Below are positions 19,659 through 29,262 of a DNA stretch of 64,000 nt, piece by piece. Source of the DNA: Corynebacterium rhinophilum (GTDB taxonomy: Bacteria; Actinomycetota; Actinomycetes; Mycobacteriales; Mycobacteriaceae); assembly GCF_030227225.1 (NCBI RefSeq), contig NZ_JASPHQ010000007.1:41251-105250 (forward strand), written 5' to 3'. The notes under the pieces are model-generated. The model had not been told where the DNA came from, made no database searches, and worked only from the letters and a program-made list of their open reading frames with translations. The position numbers and the translations under genes are program-made. Every line of letters begins with the position of its first letter. Positions within the stretch are counted from its first letter, which is position 1.

Positions 19659-20388
19659 CGAGCTCGGTGAGGAAGTGGGCGACGGCGTCGACATCGGCAA
19701 GCTGCACGGCGGCGATGGAATCGCCCTCGCCCACCTTGACGCCCACGTCCGGCGGCTGGTGGAGGGCGCGGAATCCGTCCTCATCGGTGACGTCATCGCC
19801 AAGAAAGACCATGGCGGTGGCGCCGGTGCGCTCGCGGAGGGTTTCAAGCCACGTGCCCTTGGTGGCGGTGGTGGCAGAAAACTCAATGACGGACTTGCCG
19901 GCGGTGCGCGGGAAACCAGCGGTATCTAGCGCCAAGCCTGCCTCATAGGCGGCCGCAGCCTGCTCCGGATTCTCAAGCTCGAGCGAGCGCAGGTGCAGCA
20001 CGCGCTGGAAGGGCTTGACCTCGAGCTCTGCGCCGGGGAAGCGGTCTATGATGCCGCGGATTTCTTCCTCCTTGCGCGCAAGGTGATCGCGCATGGCGGG
20101 GGTGAGCTCGGTCTGCTGCCAGGAGGATTCGGCGCCGTGGGAGCCGCCGAAGAGGACGGGCTCGCGCAGGGGGCACACGCGCTCGAGGCCCTCGAGGTGG
20201 CGCCCAGACAACACCGCGGCCGTGGTGCGCGGCAGGTGGGCCAACTGGTCGAGGGCGCGGGCCGCATCGGCGTTGATTTCCACGTCATAAATGGCTGTGG
20301 CAAACGGGGACAGCGTGCCGTCAAAATCAGAAACCACGGCGAGCTCTTCTGCCGCGGCCAAGGCCTTAATGGTGGTAGAAAGCGTCAT
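19630..20388 (-). CDS. otsB: Trehalose-6-phosphate phosphatase
   Basis: 252 residues, HAD superfamily. Motif I is VVSDFDGTLSPF near residue 19, and motif IV is FLGDDVTDEDGF near 200. It removes phosphate from the OtsA product to give trehalose, a compatible solute and mycolate-carrier precursor in corynebacteria. Third gene of otsA-lipoprotein-otsB. A TAGCAT box 8 nt upstream overlaps the stop of the preceding gene and may give an extra leaderless transcript. Confidence 0.95.
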   Translation of the reverse strand: MTLSTTIKALAAAEELAVVSDFDGTLSPFATAIYDVEINADAARALDQLAHLPRTTAAVLSGRHLEGLERVCPLREPVLFGGSHGAESSWQQTELTPAMRDHLARKEEEIRGIIDRFPGAELEVKPFQRVLHLRSLELENPEQAAAAYEAGLALDTAGFPRTAGKSVIEFSATTATKGTWLETLRERTGATAMVFLGDDVTDEDGFRALHQPPDVGVKVGEGDSIAAVQLADVDAVAHFLTELATARAAAVQ

Positions 20389-20399
20389 GGTATCCCATG

Positions 20400-20975
20400 C
20401 TACGCGCGGGAGACCAGCTTGATGGAGGGTGAATCTACCTCATCGGTATCGAGCTCCAAGATGAGCTGGTTATTGCTATTTACGGTGTAGATAAAATCAT
20501 TATCCGAGGTAATGAGGTTGCGCAGCAGGTTATCGGCCCACACGGAACTGCCTTCGCAGTCCTCATCGGTGTCGTCGTATTTGACCTCATCGAAGTACAG
20601 CTTGTTGCCATCGCGGATATTCTCGCGCTCGTCATCGGTGGTGTAGGTCAGCCGGGCCGCAAGCCGAGTGCAGCCGGTGGTGCCCACCATGGTGGATTTG
20701 CCGAAGCTAAATTCCGGCGCGTGAGGAATCGATTCCGGGATGGTGGATGCTGCGTCTGGCGCGGTATTGATGGAGACGACCTGCCAGTGTTTGTCCACAA
20801 TCCGGTCATCGCCCGCGGGCTGTGGGGCATCGTCCTCGGAACCGCAGGCAGCAAGCAGCGTGACGGCGCCCAGTGCGGCCACGGCGGCGGCATGCTTGCC
20901 GATGCCTTTGTGCACAGCGGGTGTACCCGCACCGGCCGCAGCGGCAGTGCGTACGCGGGGGAGGGAAGGAGGCAT
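20400..20975 (-). CDS. META/HslJ-like lipoprotein between otsA and otsB
   Basis: 191 residues. A long N-region, hydrophobic segment and lipobox LLAAC near residue 43 indicate a lipoprotein. The domain after it has the META/HslJ look: HWQVVSINTAP..., SFGKSTMVGTTGCTRL with the conserved TGC. The ATG overlaps the otsA stop (TAATG), so it is translationally coupled. The same arrangement exists in C. glutamicum. Its link to trehalose is positional only. Confidence 0.8.
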   Translation of the reverse strand: MPPSLPRVRTAAAAGAGTPAVHKGIGKHAAAVAALGAVTLLAACGSEDDAPQPAGDDRIVDKHWQVVSINTAPDAASTIPESIPHAPEFSFGKSTMVGTTGCTRLAARLTYTTDDERENIRDGNKLYFDEVKYDDTDEDCEGSSVWADNLLRNLITSDNDFIYTVNSNNQLILELDTDEVDSPSIKLVSRA

Positions 20976-22444
20976 TAGGAGTCCTTTCCGTGTGAGTCGG
21001 GAGCTTGCGAGGCGGTTTCGGTCCGAACGGCGGGCAGGCAGCCCAAAAAGGACTGCGACCACAGCCGCACATCGTGCGTGGTGACCTGTTTGTGCATGGT
21101 GAGCATGCGCTGGGTCATGGTGGAGGGGGCATCGGAAAGCGCGCGCACGGCATTGAGCAAGGCGCGTTTGACGGACTCGATATCAAAAGGATTGCACAGG
21201 TAGGCCTCATCCAGCTCCGCGGCGGCGCCGGCGAATTCCGAGAGCACCAGGGCACCAGAACCGTCATCGTGGCAGGCCACGAACTCCTTAGCCACGAGGT
21301 TCATGCCGTCCTTAAAAGGCGTGACCAGCATGATATCGGCCATACGGTAACAGCAGCGCAGCACGTCCTTGGGCACGCCGCGGTGCTGGTAGTGCACCAC
21401 GGGGTGGCCCATGCGGGAAAAGCGGCCGTTGATGCGGCCGACGGCCTCTTCCACCTGGGAGCGGGTGGCCTTGTAATGATCGAGGCGCTCGCGCGAGGGC
21501 GTGGCCAGCTGTACCAAGGTGACCTCTTCCGGATCCAGGGCGCCGGTTTCCAGGAGCTCCTCGAAGGCGGTCAGGCGCTGCAGGATGCCCTTGGTGTAAT
21601 CGAGGCGATCTACGCCCAAAATGATGCGTTTGGGGCTGCCCAAATCCTTGCGCAATTGGGCCACGCGGCGTTCATCCTCGGCGCTAAACTGGCCGAAATC
21701 CTGCGCGGCAATGGAAATGGGGAATGCGCCGACGCCCACGGTGCGGCCCCCGGGGAGGTGTATATGGGCGGTGACATCGCGGGTGGTGGCCTCCCCACGC
21801 ACCTCAAGGCCTTGGCGGCGGGCCAATTCCAAGAAATTGCGGGCATTGGCCTCCAAGTGGAAGCCGATCAGGTCTGCTCCTAAGATGCCGCGCACCGTTT
21901 CCTCCCGCCAGGGCAGTTGCCGGAAGAGATCGGGGGAGGGGAACGGAATGTGCAGGAAGAACCCAATGGTGAGATCGGGGCGCATTTGCCGCAGGATGCC
22001 CGGCAATAATTGCAGCTGATAGTCCTGCACCCAGACCGTCGCGCCTTCTGCGGCCACGTGGGCTACCTCGTCCGCGAAGCGGAGGTTAACCTCGCGGTAG
22101 GCATCCCACCAGTCGCGGTCATAGGTTGGGGTGACGATGAGATCGTGGTAGAGCGGCCACAGCGTGGCATTGGAAAAGCCCTCGTAGAAGGCCTCAAAGT
22201 CGGCCTCAGTTAGCCTGACCGGGTGCAATAGCACCCCGGCCTCGGTGCGGAAGGGCTCGGGCGCGGCATCGGCAACGCCGGGCCACCCCACCCAGCAGCC
22301 CTGGTGCGCTTCGAGCACCGGTGAGAGCGCAGTGACCAGACCGCCAGGCGAGGCCGTCCACGTCTGACTGCCATCGGACGCGGTAGTTAAATCTACCGGC
22401 AGGCGGTTTGCCACTACTACGAAGTCATTGCCGCGCTCACTCAT
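20975..22444 (-). CDS. otsA: Trehalose-6-phosphate synthase
   Basis: 489 residues, glycosyltransferase family 20. It joins a glucosyl nucleotide to glucose-6-phosphate. Family features: N-terminal [18 protein letters not shown], the [15 protein letters not shown] segment, [19 protein letters not shown] and the C-terminal [20 protein letters not shown] lies 6 nt before the ATG. First gene of the ots operon. Confidence 0.96.
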   Translation of the reverse strand: MSERGNDFVVVANRLPVDLTTASDGSQTWTASPGGLVTALSPVLEAHQGCWVGWPGVADAAPEPFRTEAGVLLHPVRLTEADFEAFYEGFSNATLWPLYHDLIVTPTYDRDWWDAYREVNLRFADEVAHVAAEGATVWVQDYQLQLLPGILRQMRPDLTIGFFLHIPFPSPDLFRQLPWREETVRGILGADLIGFHLEANARNFLELARRQGLEVRGEATTRDVTAHIHLPGGRTVGVGAFPISIAAQDFGQFSAEDERRVAQLRKDLGSPKRIILGVDRLDYTKGILQRLTAFEELLETGALDPEEVTLVQLATPSRERLDHYKATRSQVEEAVGRINGRFSRMGHPVVHYQHRGVPKDVLRCCYRMADIMLVTPFKDGMNLVAKEFVACHDDGSGALVLSEFAGAAAELDEAYLCNPFDIESVKRALLNAVRALSDAPSTMTQRMLTMHKQVTTHDVRLWSQSFLGCLPAVRTETASQAPDSHGKDS

Positions 22445-22458
22445 AGTCCAAGACTAGC

Positions 22459-22815
22459 TTAAGACTTCTTGGTCGACTTCTTTGTTGCTTTCTTCGTCGA
22501 CTTCTTGGTGGACTTTTTGGCCGCCTTGGTGGTCTTCTTGGTCGACTTCTTAGTGGACTTCTTCGATGCCTTGGAGGTCGACTTCTTGGTGGACTTCTTC
22601 GTGGATTTCTTCGGCGCGGCATCGGCCTGTTCAGCCAATACCTTCTTGTGCACCAGGCCCTTGGGCTCGACACCCAGCATGGACATCAAGGTCACGCCGT
22701 CCAAAAAGTCTTGGGAGTAGGTGGCCACCACGCGGCGGGCGGCGCGGGCGGTTTCCTCTGCCAGGGCAATATCTTGTTCTGCCTGTGGGTGCGTGTCTTG
22801 GACCTTGGGTGGCAC
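22459..22815 (-). CDS. Hypothetical protein with histone-H1-like Lys/Ser/Thr tail
   Basis: 118 residues. The first 65 form a helical, mixed-charge domain (QAEQDIALAEETARAARRVV). The last 50 are almost only Lys, Ser, Thr and Ala in KKST repeats, like the DNA-binding tails of actinobacterial HU/Lsr2-type or H1-like proteins. The GTG start has AGGAGG 7 nt upstream. It lies just before otsA on the same strand. Nucleic-acid binding is an inference from composition. Confidence 0.75.
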   Translation of the reverse strand: MPPKVQDTHPQAEQDIALAEETARAARRVVATYSQDFLDGVTLMSMLGVEPKGLVHKKVLAEQADAAPKKSTKKSTKKSTSKASKKSTKKSTKKTTKAAKKSTKKSTKKATKKSTKKS

Positions 22816-22877
22816 GGCGAGTCCTCCTGAATGTTGGGAAAGCTATCAGGCTAAATATTGTACGCTACCGGCGGCGT

Positions 22878-24608
22878 TTAGGGCTCCTCGGGTTCCTCCC
22901 CGCCGGGCTTGGCGGATCCGGATTCCTCCGGCGTGGGCGATTTCTGCCCGGGCACCGTATAGGTGGTGCGCTCGGCATCCTGCGGCTGGGCCGGCCACTG
23001 GGAACCCGCCGGCCACAAATCCTTCGCGGGAGTGGTCCCCGGCGCGTGCTGCTGCGTGGGCGCCTGCTGCGGTGGCTTTGGTCCTAGCGTGGGCGGCAAT
23101 TCGGGGCGGTTGACGCGTGGGGCAAAGGGGGACATCGGCACGCGCGGGATGCGCGGGGCCTTGCGCGCCAGGTTCGTTGCCTTGTGGAAGGAGAACCGGC
23201 CGATGCGCTTGAAAGCGGAGTACGGGCGGAAGTACTTCGGGCGGCGCAAGCGGCGGGCGACGCGCTCGCCAAAGACGACGCCGGCTGCCAGCGCGCCGGA
23301 GATGGCCAGCGCGGTGGCAAGGTTGGTAAAGCCGGTAATCATCTGCTCGTTGATGGAGGCATACATGCCGCGGTACAGCATGAGGCCCGGCAGCATGGGC
23401 GTATAGCCCACGATCATCGTAATGAGCGGCGGGATGCCCCACCGGCGCGACATCAAACCGCCCGCCAGGCCCACCACGATGGCGGATAAGCCCGAGGCAA
23501 TCACCGGGCCAACGCCGAAGGGCACGACCACGAAGTAGTAGAAGACCATTCCGGCGGCCGCCGTAAGCCCCGAGAGGGTAATTTCTATCCAGTTAGCCCC
23601 GCAAGCCAGCGCGAATGCGGCCGAACCCGTGCCGCCGAGCAGCACCAGAAGGGGAATCTTGTGATAAACCGGCGGCGCCAAGGTGCCCATTGGGGGCAGG
23701 TCAAAGCCCATGGCAGAGGCCAGCTGGATGCCCACACCCACACCGGCGATGATCGCGCCCGTCGATAACAGCGCAGAGAAAAAGCGCGCGGAAGAGGTGA
23801 CGGGGGAGCGGGTGATGCCATCGACAAGCGATTGCACCAGCGTCAGCCCCGCCACCAGCACGATGATTCCGGACGCAATAATCTGCGCCGGCGACATATT
23901 AATGCCGAAGGCGGCGGCAACGTTATACAAAATCGCGGCCGGGAAGACGGCCAAGAAGCCGCCGACGACGTTTTGATAAAAGGGCGGCAGGCGGTAATTG
24001 GCCAACCAGTCATTAAGCCCCATAATCAGCGCGGAGACCACGAAGGCAATGAGACCCACGAGGAGGTCGCCGCCGAGCATCATGGAAATCAGGCCACCCA
24101 TGCCGCCCCAGCCGAGCATCACCGTGGACGGCTTATATGGCGCCGGCATGCGGTCGATGTCATCCAGGCGCTTTTCCGCCATCGCGGGCGGGACCTTACC
24201 GGAGTGGATATCGCGGATGAGCCGGTCTACTTCCGAAAGTTTGGAAAAGTTCACGCCTACATCCGGCACCACGCGAAAGACGTGGAGGTTCTGGCGCTTA
24301 TCGCCCGTGCCGATCGCGGTGTGGATGGTGATGGTATTCATCAAGATATCCACGTGGCAGTAGTGCAGACCGTACGACGACGCCGCCAGGTGCACCTGCG
24401 CGCGGGCGTCCGAGTTGGCGGATCCTGCGCTAATGAGCAGCTCGCCGATGCGCGCGGCAATCTCCATCACGCCCGTAACTTGGGCGGAATCGGTCAGATC
24501 GACCGGGGCGAGTGGTGATGGTGGGGGTGCGGCTTTGGCCGCGTCAATGATGGCGACTTGGCCTGCGGATACGCGCAGGCGCTCCCGCATAGCGGACAGT
24601 AGTGACAC
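22878..24608 (-). CDS. thrE: Threonine/serine exporter ThrE
   Basis: 576 residues. The N-terminal soluble part (about 40-150, IGELLISAGSANSDA) has the hydrolase-like motif typical of ThrE/DUF1212, followed by about ten membrane segments covering the ThrE and ThrE_2 halves. A cytoplasmic Pro/Gln-rich tail (about 485-576) makes it longer than C. glutamicum ThrE (489). It exports threonine and serine by proton motive force. GTG start. Confidence 0.93.
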   Translation of the reverse strand: MSLLSAMRERLRVSAGQVAIIDAAKAAPPPSPLAPVDLTDSAQVTGVMEIAARIGELLISAGSANSDARAQVHLAASSYGLHYCHVDILMNTITIHTAIGTGDKRQNLHVFRVVPDVGVNFSKLSEVDRLIRDIHSGKVPPAMAEKRLDDIDRMPAPYKPSTVMLGWGGMGGLISMMLGGDLLVGLIAFVVSALIMGLNDWLANYRLPPFYQNVVGGFLAVFPAAILYNVAAAFGINMSPAQIIASGIIVLVAGLTLVQSLVDGITRSPVTSSARFFSALLSTGAIIAGVGVGIQLASAMGFDLPPMGTLAPPVYHKIPLLVLLGGTGSAAFALACGANWIEITLSGLTAAAGMVFYYFVVVPFGVGPVIASGLSAIVVGLAGGLMSRRWGIPPLITMIVGYTPMLPGLMLYRGMYASINEQMITGFTNLATALAISGALAAGVVFGERVARRLRRPKYFRPYSAFKRIGRFSFHKATNLARKAPRIPRVPMSPFAPRVNRPELPPTLGPKPPQQAPTQQHAPGTTPAKDLWPAGSQWPAQPQDAERTTYTVPGQKSPTPEESGSAKPGGEEPEEP

Positions 24609-24760
24609 GAAAATAACCCTCGAAAAAGCGGTGGGACACTAGTAATAATTTCAGCCTGAACTCTAACCCTTGTGGGGCGCAAATGCATACAAGGGGGACC
24701 GGCTTTCCACTTGGGCGAGGTCCTCGGGTACCATGCAACGAGCGGAAGAAATTCTGCGGT

Positions 24761-24833
24761 GCTGGAGTGGCGCAATTGGTAGCGCAACGCACTTGTAATG
24801 CGTAGGTTGCGAGTTCAAGTCTCGTCTCCAGCT
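24761..24833 (+). tRNA. tRNA-Thr (anticodon TGT)
   Basis: 73-nt cloverleaf. Acceptor GCTGGAG pairs with CTCCAGC and the discriminator is T. The anticodon stem ACGCA/TGCGT encloses loop CTTGTAA with anticodon TGT. The T arm is GCGAG-TTCAAGT-CTCGT. CCA is not encoded. Confidence 0.95.
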
Positions 24834-24841
24834 CAAAAAAC

Positions 24842-24872
24842 TACCCCCTAGCTGCATAAACAGTTAGGGGGT
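24842..24872. terminator. Bidirectional terminator between tRNA-Thr and the MFS gene
   Basis: TACCCCCTA and TAGGGGGTA-type arms with inner CTG/CAG form a strong hairpin. On the minus strand it is followed by a run of six T, ending the MFS gene. On the plus strand it ends the tRNA transcript. Confidence 0.85.
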
Positions 24873-24901
24873 AAAAGTTTACAAGTTAGCTAGGTGGCTA
24901 T

Positions 24902-26425
24902 TTATCCGCTACTTTGCGCAGTAAGCGCCCCAGACTTCGGGTTATCGCGGAAGCACCAGGCGGTCAGTGCGGCGAAGATGAGGGCCAGGCAGGCGAGCCC
25001 GCCGACGGTGAGGAAATACGCCGAATCGTAGGCGGATGCGGCAGCGTCATGCGTAGCCGACGATGAGAGTGCGTCGGTGCCTTGTGGGGCGAGGGCATCG
25101 GGAAGCTTGTGCGTCATCAGTAGCGGCATGAGGGAGCCGGTAATGGCGATGGAGAGCAGCGTGCCGAACTCGTAGGACACGGCTTCCACACCAGAGGCCA
25201 TGCCCGCCCGGTGGGAGGGGGCGGCATTAATGATGGCGGTAGAAGAAACGGACATCGACGAGCCGGCGCCCAAGCCGGTGAGGATGAGGCCGGTAATAAA
25301 TACCGCGAGGTTATCGGCGCGGTCGGTCCAGATGATGCTCAGCATGCCAACGGACATGCTGAGGAAACCGCCGCTGATGATGGGCAAAAAGCCCACGCGG
25401 TGCAAGACGCTGCCGCCCGCAATGGCGGTGGGGATGGCCGCAAGCGCCATGGCGGAGATGAAAAGGCCGGCGTCGAGGGGTGAGAGGGCATCGACAAGCT
25501 GCAGCTTTTGGGTGGTTAAAAGCTCAAGGCCCGTAAGGCCAAACATGGCGCCGCCGGCGGTGAGCACGCCGCCGGTAAAGGTGGGTGAGTGGAAGATGTC
25601 AAAGGTTAAAAGCGGATCACTAAGTCGGCTTTGCCGGTGTGCAAAGGCTGCGGCGCCGAGCAAGAAAGCGGCAATGGAGCAGACCAGCAGCATGACATTG
25701 ATTTTGGTGGCCGCCGCAGTTTTAATGGCCAGGACCAGGCTGGACAGGGTAATAAGCGCATAGAACGAGGACGGGAAATCCCAGTGCTTATGCGGATTCG
25801 GCAGGTTGGGCGGGCCAAGGAGGAAGGTAAGAACAATGGCGAGGGCCACGATGGGCACGTTGATCAAAAAGACCGAGCCCCACCAAAAATGCTCTAAGAG
25901 GAATCCACCCACGGTGGGCCCGGCGGCAGCGCCCACGACGGCGACGGAACTCCAGATGCCGATGGCTTTATTGCGCTCTACTTCGTTGGGGAAGGTCAGG
26001 CGGATAAGCGCCAGGGTGGAAGGCAGCATGATGGCAGCGCCTAGGCCCAATAGGGCGCGGCCGGCGATGAGCAGCCAGGCATTGGGTGAATAAGCCGCAA
26101 GGAGGGAGGCTGTGCCAAAGGTGGCCAGGCCAATAAGGAACATCAGGCGGTGGCCAACGCGATCCCCCAACGTGCCGGTGCCTAGGAGCAAACCCGATAA
26201 GACCAGCGTATAGGCATTGATGATCCACAATTGCTGCATGTCTGTGGCATACAGCTGCTGCGTTAGCTGCGGCAGTGCCGTATAAAGGATGGAATTATCC
26301 AGGCCCACCATGAGCAGCCCCAAGGACACCACGGCAAAGAAGGACCACCGCTGCGCCGGGGTGGAGGGCGCCGCTGCCGCGCGGTGCGGGGGCTTCGTGG
26401 CGGTATCAGGTGACTCGATGCTCAT
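24902..26425 (-). CDS. MFS transporter, DHA2 (14-TMS) drug-exporter type
   Basis: 507 residues with about 14 membrane segments. MFS motif A occurs as GTGTLGDRVGHRLMF, and the N-terminus starts with WSFFAVVSLGLLMVGLDNSI, typical of EmrB/QacA-like proton-coupled exporters. The substrate is not predictable. It is divergent from pqo with a 160-bp shared upstream region. TACGGT lies 8 nt before the ATG. Confidence 0.9.
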   Translation of the reverse strand: MSIESPDTATKPPHRAAAAPSTPAQRWSFFAVVSLGLLMVGLDNSILYTALPQLTQQLYATDMQQLWIINAYTLVLSGLLLGTGTLGDRVGHRLMFLIGLATFGTASLLAAYSPNAWLLIAGRALLGLGAAIMLPSTLALIRLTFPNEVERNKAIGIWSSVAVVGAAAGPTVGGFLLEHFWWGSVFLINVPIVALAIVLTFLLGPPNLPNPHKHWDFPSSFYALITLSSLVLAIKTAAATKINVMLLVCSIAAFLLGAAAFAHRQSRLSDPLLTFDIFHSPTFTGGVLTAGGAMFGLTGLELLTTQKLQLVDALSPLDAGLFISAMALAAIPTAIAGGSVLHRVGFLPIISGGFLSMSVGMLSIIWTDRADNLAVFITGLILTGLGAGSSMSVSSTAIINAAPSHRAGMASGVEAVSYEFGTLLSIAITGSLMPLLMTHKLPDALAPQGTDALSSSATHDAAASAYDSAYFLTVGGLACLALIFAALTAWCFRDNPKSGALTAQSSG

Positions 26426-26585
26426 CGCTAGAAACCGTAGCGAATCAGTGTGTGATATTTCAGGTTAGTATTGCCTTCCTCACAGATAGGCCGGTGGTGT
26501 GAGTATGCAGGAATTGCTGGACTTTCCTGCACGTTTAGTAGCACAGTGGTACTAGAACAGTTAAAGAGTGAAGGATGATGTTTAA

Positions 26586-28331
26586 ATGGCACGCAATTAC
26601 GCAGAACAACTTGTTGAGACGCTAGAAAAGCAGGGCGTCGAGCACATTTATGGCCTCGTGGGAGACTCCCTCAACCCGATCGTGGACGCGGTGCGCCGCT
26701 CCTCTATCGAGTGGATCCACGTGCGCAATGAGGAAGCCGCAGCCTTTGCCGCCGAGGCGGACTCGCTGACCACCGGCAAGCTGGCAGTGTGTGCGGCCTC
26801 CTGCGGCCCGGGCAATACCCACCTCATCCAGGGCCTTTATGATGCCAACCGCAATGGTGCCAAGGTGTTGGCCCTGGCATCGCACATTCCTTCCCGCCAG
26901 ATTGGCTCCCACTTCTTCCAGGAAACCCACCCGGAGCAGATCTTCCAGGAGTGCTCTGGCTACTGCGAAATGGTCATGTCCGGTGACCAGGGCGGGGTAG
27001 TACTCCACCACGCCATCCAGTCCACCATGGCCGGCAATGGCGTATCCGTGCTGGTTATCCCCGGTGACGTTTCTACTGAAGAGGTTGATGATGACACCTT
27101 CGTAGAATCCAAGATCTCCACCGGCCGCCCCGTGGTCTACCCGGACCCGGCTGAGGCCGCAGCGCTGACCCAGGCCATCAATGAGGCCGAGTCCGTCGCT
27201 TTCTTCGTGGGCGCCGGTGCGAAAAATGCCCGTGAGCAGGTGCTGCAGCTGGCGGAAAAGGTTAAGGCACCCATTGGCCACGCGCTCGGCGGCAAGATGT
27301 ACATCCAGTACGATAACCCGTTTGACGTGGGCATGTCCGGCCTACTGGGTTACGGCGCCGCGCACGAGGCCACCCACGAGGCGGACCTGCTGATCCTCCT
27401 TGGCACGGACTTCCCATATAACGACTTCTTGCCTAAGGGCAACGTGGCGCAGGTGGATATCAACGGTTCCCACATCGGCCGCCGCACCAAGATCTCCTAC
27501 CCCGTGACCGGTGACGTTGCCGCCACCATCGACAACATCTTGCCGCACGTGGAGGAGAAGAAGGACCGCTCCTTCTTGGACAAGATGCTCAAGAAGCACT
27601 ACGACAAGCTGGAGCACGTCGTCGAGGCATATACCTCCAACGTGGAAAAGCACACCCCGATCCACCCTGAGTACATCGCGGACCTCATTGACCAAGAAGC
27701 CGACGATGACGCCATCTTCACCGTCGATACCGGCATGTGCAACGTCTGGGGCGCGCGCTACATCACCCCGAATGGCAAGCGCGAGCAGATCGGCTCCTTC
27801 CGCCACGGCACCATGGCAAACGCCCTGCCGCAGGCCATCGGCGCGCAGCAGGCCAACCCGGGCCGCCAGGTCATCACCTTCTCTGGCGACGGCGGATTGT
27901 CCATGCTCATGGGCGAGCTGCTGACGGTTAAGCTGCACCAGCTGCCGGTCAAGATGTTCGTGTTCAATAACTCCTCGCTGGGCATGGTCAAGCTGGAGAT
28001 GCTGGTGGGCGGCATCCCGGAGCACGAGACCGACCACGAGTCCGTGGACTTTTCCAAGATCGCAGAAGCCGCTGGCATCAAGACCTTCCGCATCGAGGAT
28101 CCGAAGCAGGCTCCTAAGCAGATCAAGAAGGCCTTGGCTTATAACGGCCCTGCGCTTATCGATGTCGTCACTGACCCCAACGCCCTTTCCCTGCCACCGA
28201 CGCTGACCTTCGATCAGCTCCTGGGCTTCTCCAAGGCAGCTACCCGCACCGTCTTCGGCGGCGGCGTGGGCTCCATGCTGTCCATGGCCAAGTCCAACCT
28301 GCGCAATATCCCGCGCCCGCAGGACTTTTAA
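26586..28331 (+). CDS. pqo: Pyruvate:quinone oxidoreductase (pyruvate dehydrogenase, quinone)
   Basis: 581 residues; a ThDP- and FAD-dependent peripheral membrane enzyme converting pyruvate to acetate and CO2 with electrons to the quinone pool. Features: the catalytic Glu in VRNEEAAAFAAEAD, FAD-region middle domain, and the ThDP motif SGDGGLSMLMGELLTVK...FVFNNSSLG. The order pqo then phoRS matches C. glutamicum. GAAGGA precedes the ATG at about 10 nt. Confidence 0.95.
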   Translation: MARNYAEQLVETLEKQGVEHIYGLVGDSLNPIVDAVRRSSIEWIHVRNEEAAAFAAEADSLTTGKLAVCAASCGPGNTHLIQGLYDANRNGAKVLALASHIPSRQIGSHFFQETHPEQIFQECSGYCEMVMSGDQGGVVLHHAIQSTMAGNGVSVLVIPGDVSTEEVDDDTFVESKISTGRPVVYPDPAEAAALTQAINEAESVAFFVGAGAKNAREQVLQLAEKVKAPIGHALGGKMYIQYDNPFDVGMSGLLGYGAAHEATHEADLLILLGTDFPYNDFLPKGNVAQVDINGSHIGRRTKISYPVTGDVAATIDNILPHVEEKKDRSFLDKMLKKHYDKLEHVVEAYTSNVEKHTPIHPEYIADLIDQEADDDAIFTVDTGMCNVWGARYITPNGKREQIGSFRHGTMANALPQAIGAQQANPGRQVITFSGDGGLSMLMGELLTVKLHQLPVKMFVFNNSSLGMVKLEMLVGGIPEHETDHESVDFSKIAEAAGIKTFRIEDPKQAPKQIKKALAYNGPALIDVVTDPNALSLPPTLTFDQLLGFSKAATRTVFGGGVGSMLSMAKSNLRNIPRPQDF

Positions 28332-28355
28332 GCCGTAACTTACTTATGGCTTGCT

Positions 28356-28418
28356 AGCCACGCTTTCTTTTCCTACCCCGGATCTCGTTCCGGGTGGGGA
28401 GGGGGAGCGTGGCTTTTT
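28356..28418 (+). terminator. Terminator after pqo
   Basis: AGCCACGCT pairs with AGCGTGGCT and is followed by TTTT. A second hairpin (CCCCGGA/TTCCGGG) fills the loop. Confidence 0.85.
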
Positions 28419-28543
28419 GCTTTCACAGGTTTCATCCAGAAACTTATCAGTAGGCTAGAAACTGGGTTTGCCATGATGTCTTACTGAAGCTTGCACGCAC
28501 GCAGGTGTGCAGATAACAGGAAGTAATAGGAGCTACAGGACGC

Positions 28544-29248
28544 ATGGAAGACAATAAACTTGCCAAAGTCCTCGTCGTTGATGACGAGCCGAATATCGTG
28601 GAACTACTGACGGTATCGTTGAAGTTCCAAAATTTTGAGGTCTACAGCGCTAACTCAGGTAACGAGGCGCTGCGCGTGGCGCGCGAGGTAAACCCGGATG
28701 CCTATATTTTGGACGTCATGATGCCGGGCATGGACGGCTTCGAGCTCTTGGGCAAGCTGCGCCAGGAAGGCCTAGACGGCCCAGTGCTGTACCTGACCGC
28801 CAAGGACGGCGTGGATCAGCGCATCCACGGCCTGACCATCGGTGCAGACGATTACGTCACCAAGCCCTTTAGCCTCGAAGAGGTCATTACCCGCCTGCGC
28901 GTGATCATGCGCCGCGGCGGTGCCGCCGAGGAGTCTTCTAATGACGCCACCATGAGCTATGCCGATCTGACCTTGAATGACGATACCCACGAGGTAACCA
29001 AGGGCGGTGAGCTCATCGAACTGTCTCCCACGGAGTTCAACCTCCTGCGCTACCTCATGCAAAACAAGGAAGTGGTGCTCTCTAAGTCCAAGATCCTGGA
29101 TAACGTCTGGCACTACGACTTCGGCGGCGATGGAAACGTCGTGGAATCCTATATTTCTTACCTGCGCCGCAAGATCGATACCGGCGATACGCAGCTTATT
29201 CACACCGTGCGCGGTGTTGGCTATGTGCTGCGCACCCCGCGGTCCTAA
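28544..29248 (+). CDS. phoR: Two-component response regulator, PhoP type (corynebacterial PhoR)
   Basis: 234 residues, OmpR/PhoB class. Receiver phospho-acceptor Asp57 (ILDVMMPGMDG), conserved Lys107 (VTKPFS), and winged-helix output with NVVESYISYLRRKID. The sequence is very close to Mycobacterium PhoP as I recall it. By synteny it is the C. glutamicum phosphate-starvation regulator, which that field names PhoR (kinase PhoS), the reverse of mycobacterial usage. It sits 14 nt before the kinase gene. AGGAG is visible about 15 nt before the ATG. Confidence 0.9.
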   Translation: MEDNKLAKVLVVDDEPNIVELLTVSLKFQNFEVYSANSGNEALRVAREVNPDAYILDVMMPGMDGFELLGKLRQEGLDGPVLYLTAKDGVDQRIHGLTIGADDYVTKPFSLEEVITRLRVIMRRGGAAEESSNDATMSYADLTLNDDTHEVTKGGELIELSPTEFNLLRYLMQNKEVVLSKSKILDNVWHYDFGGDGNVVESYISYLRRKIDTGDTQLIHTVRGVGYVLRTPRS

Positions 29249-29262
29249 ACTGACGTTTCGTA

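Noticed and set aside
22470..22620. Possible CRISPR-like repetitive tract
   Set aside because: The periodicity is 9-12 bp from KKST codon repeats inside a gene; there are no spacers.
24761..24833. tRNA-Thr as an integration site
   Set aside because: I saw no repeated copy of its 3' end nearby, and the flanking genes belong to the conserved core.
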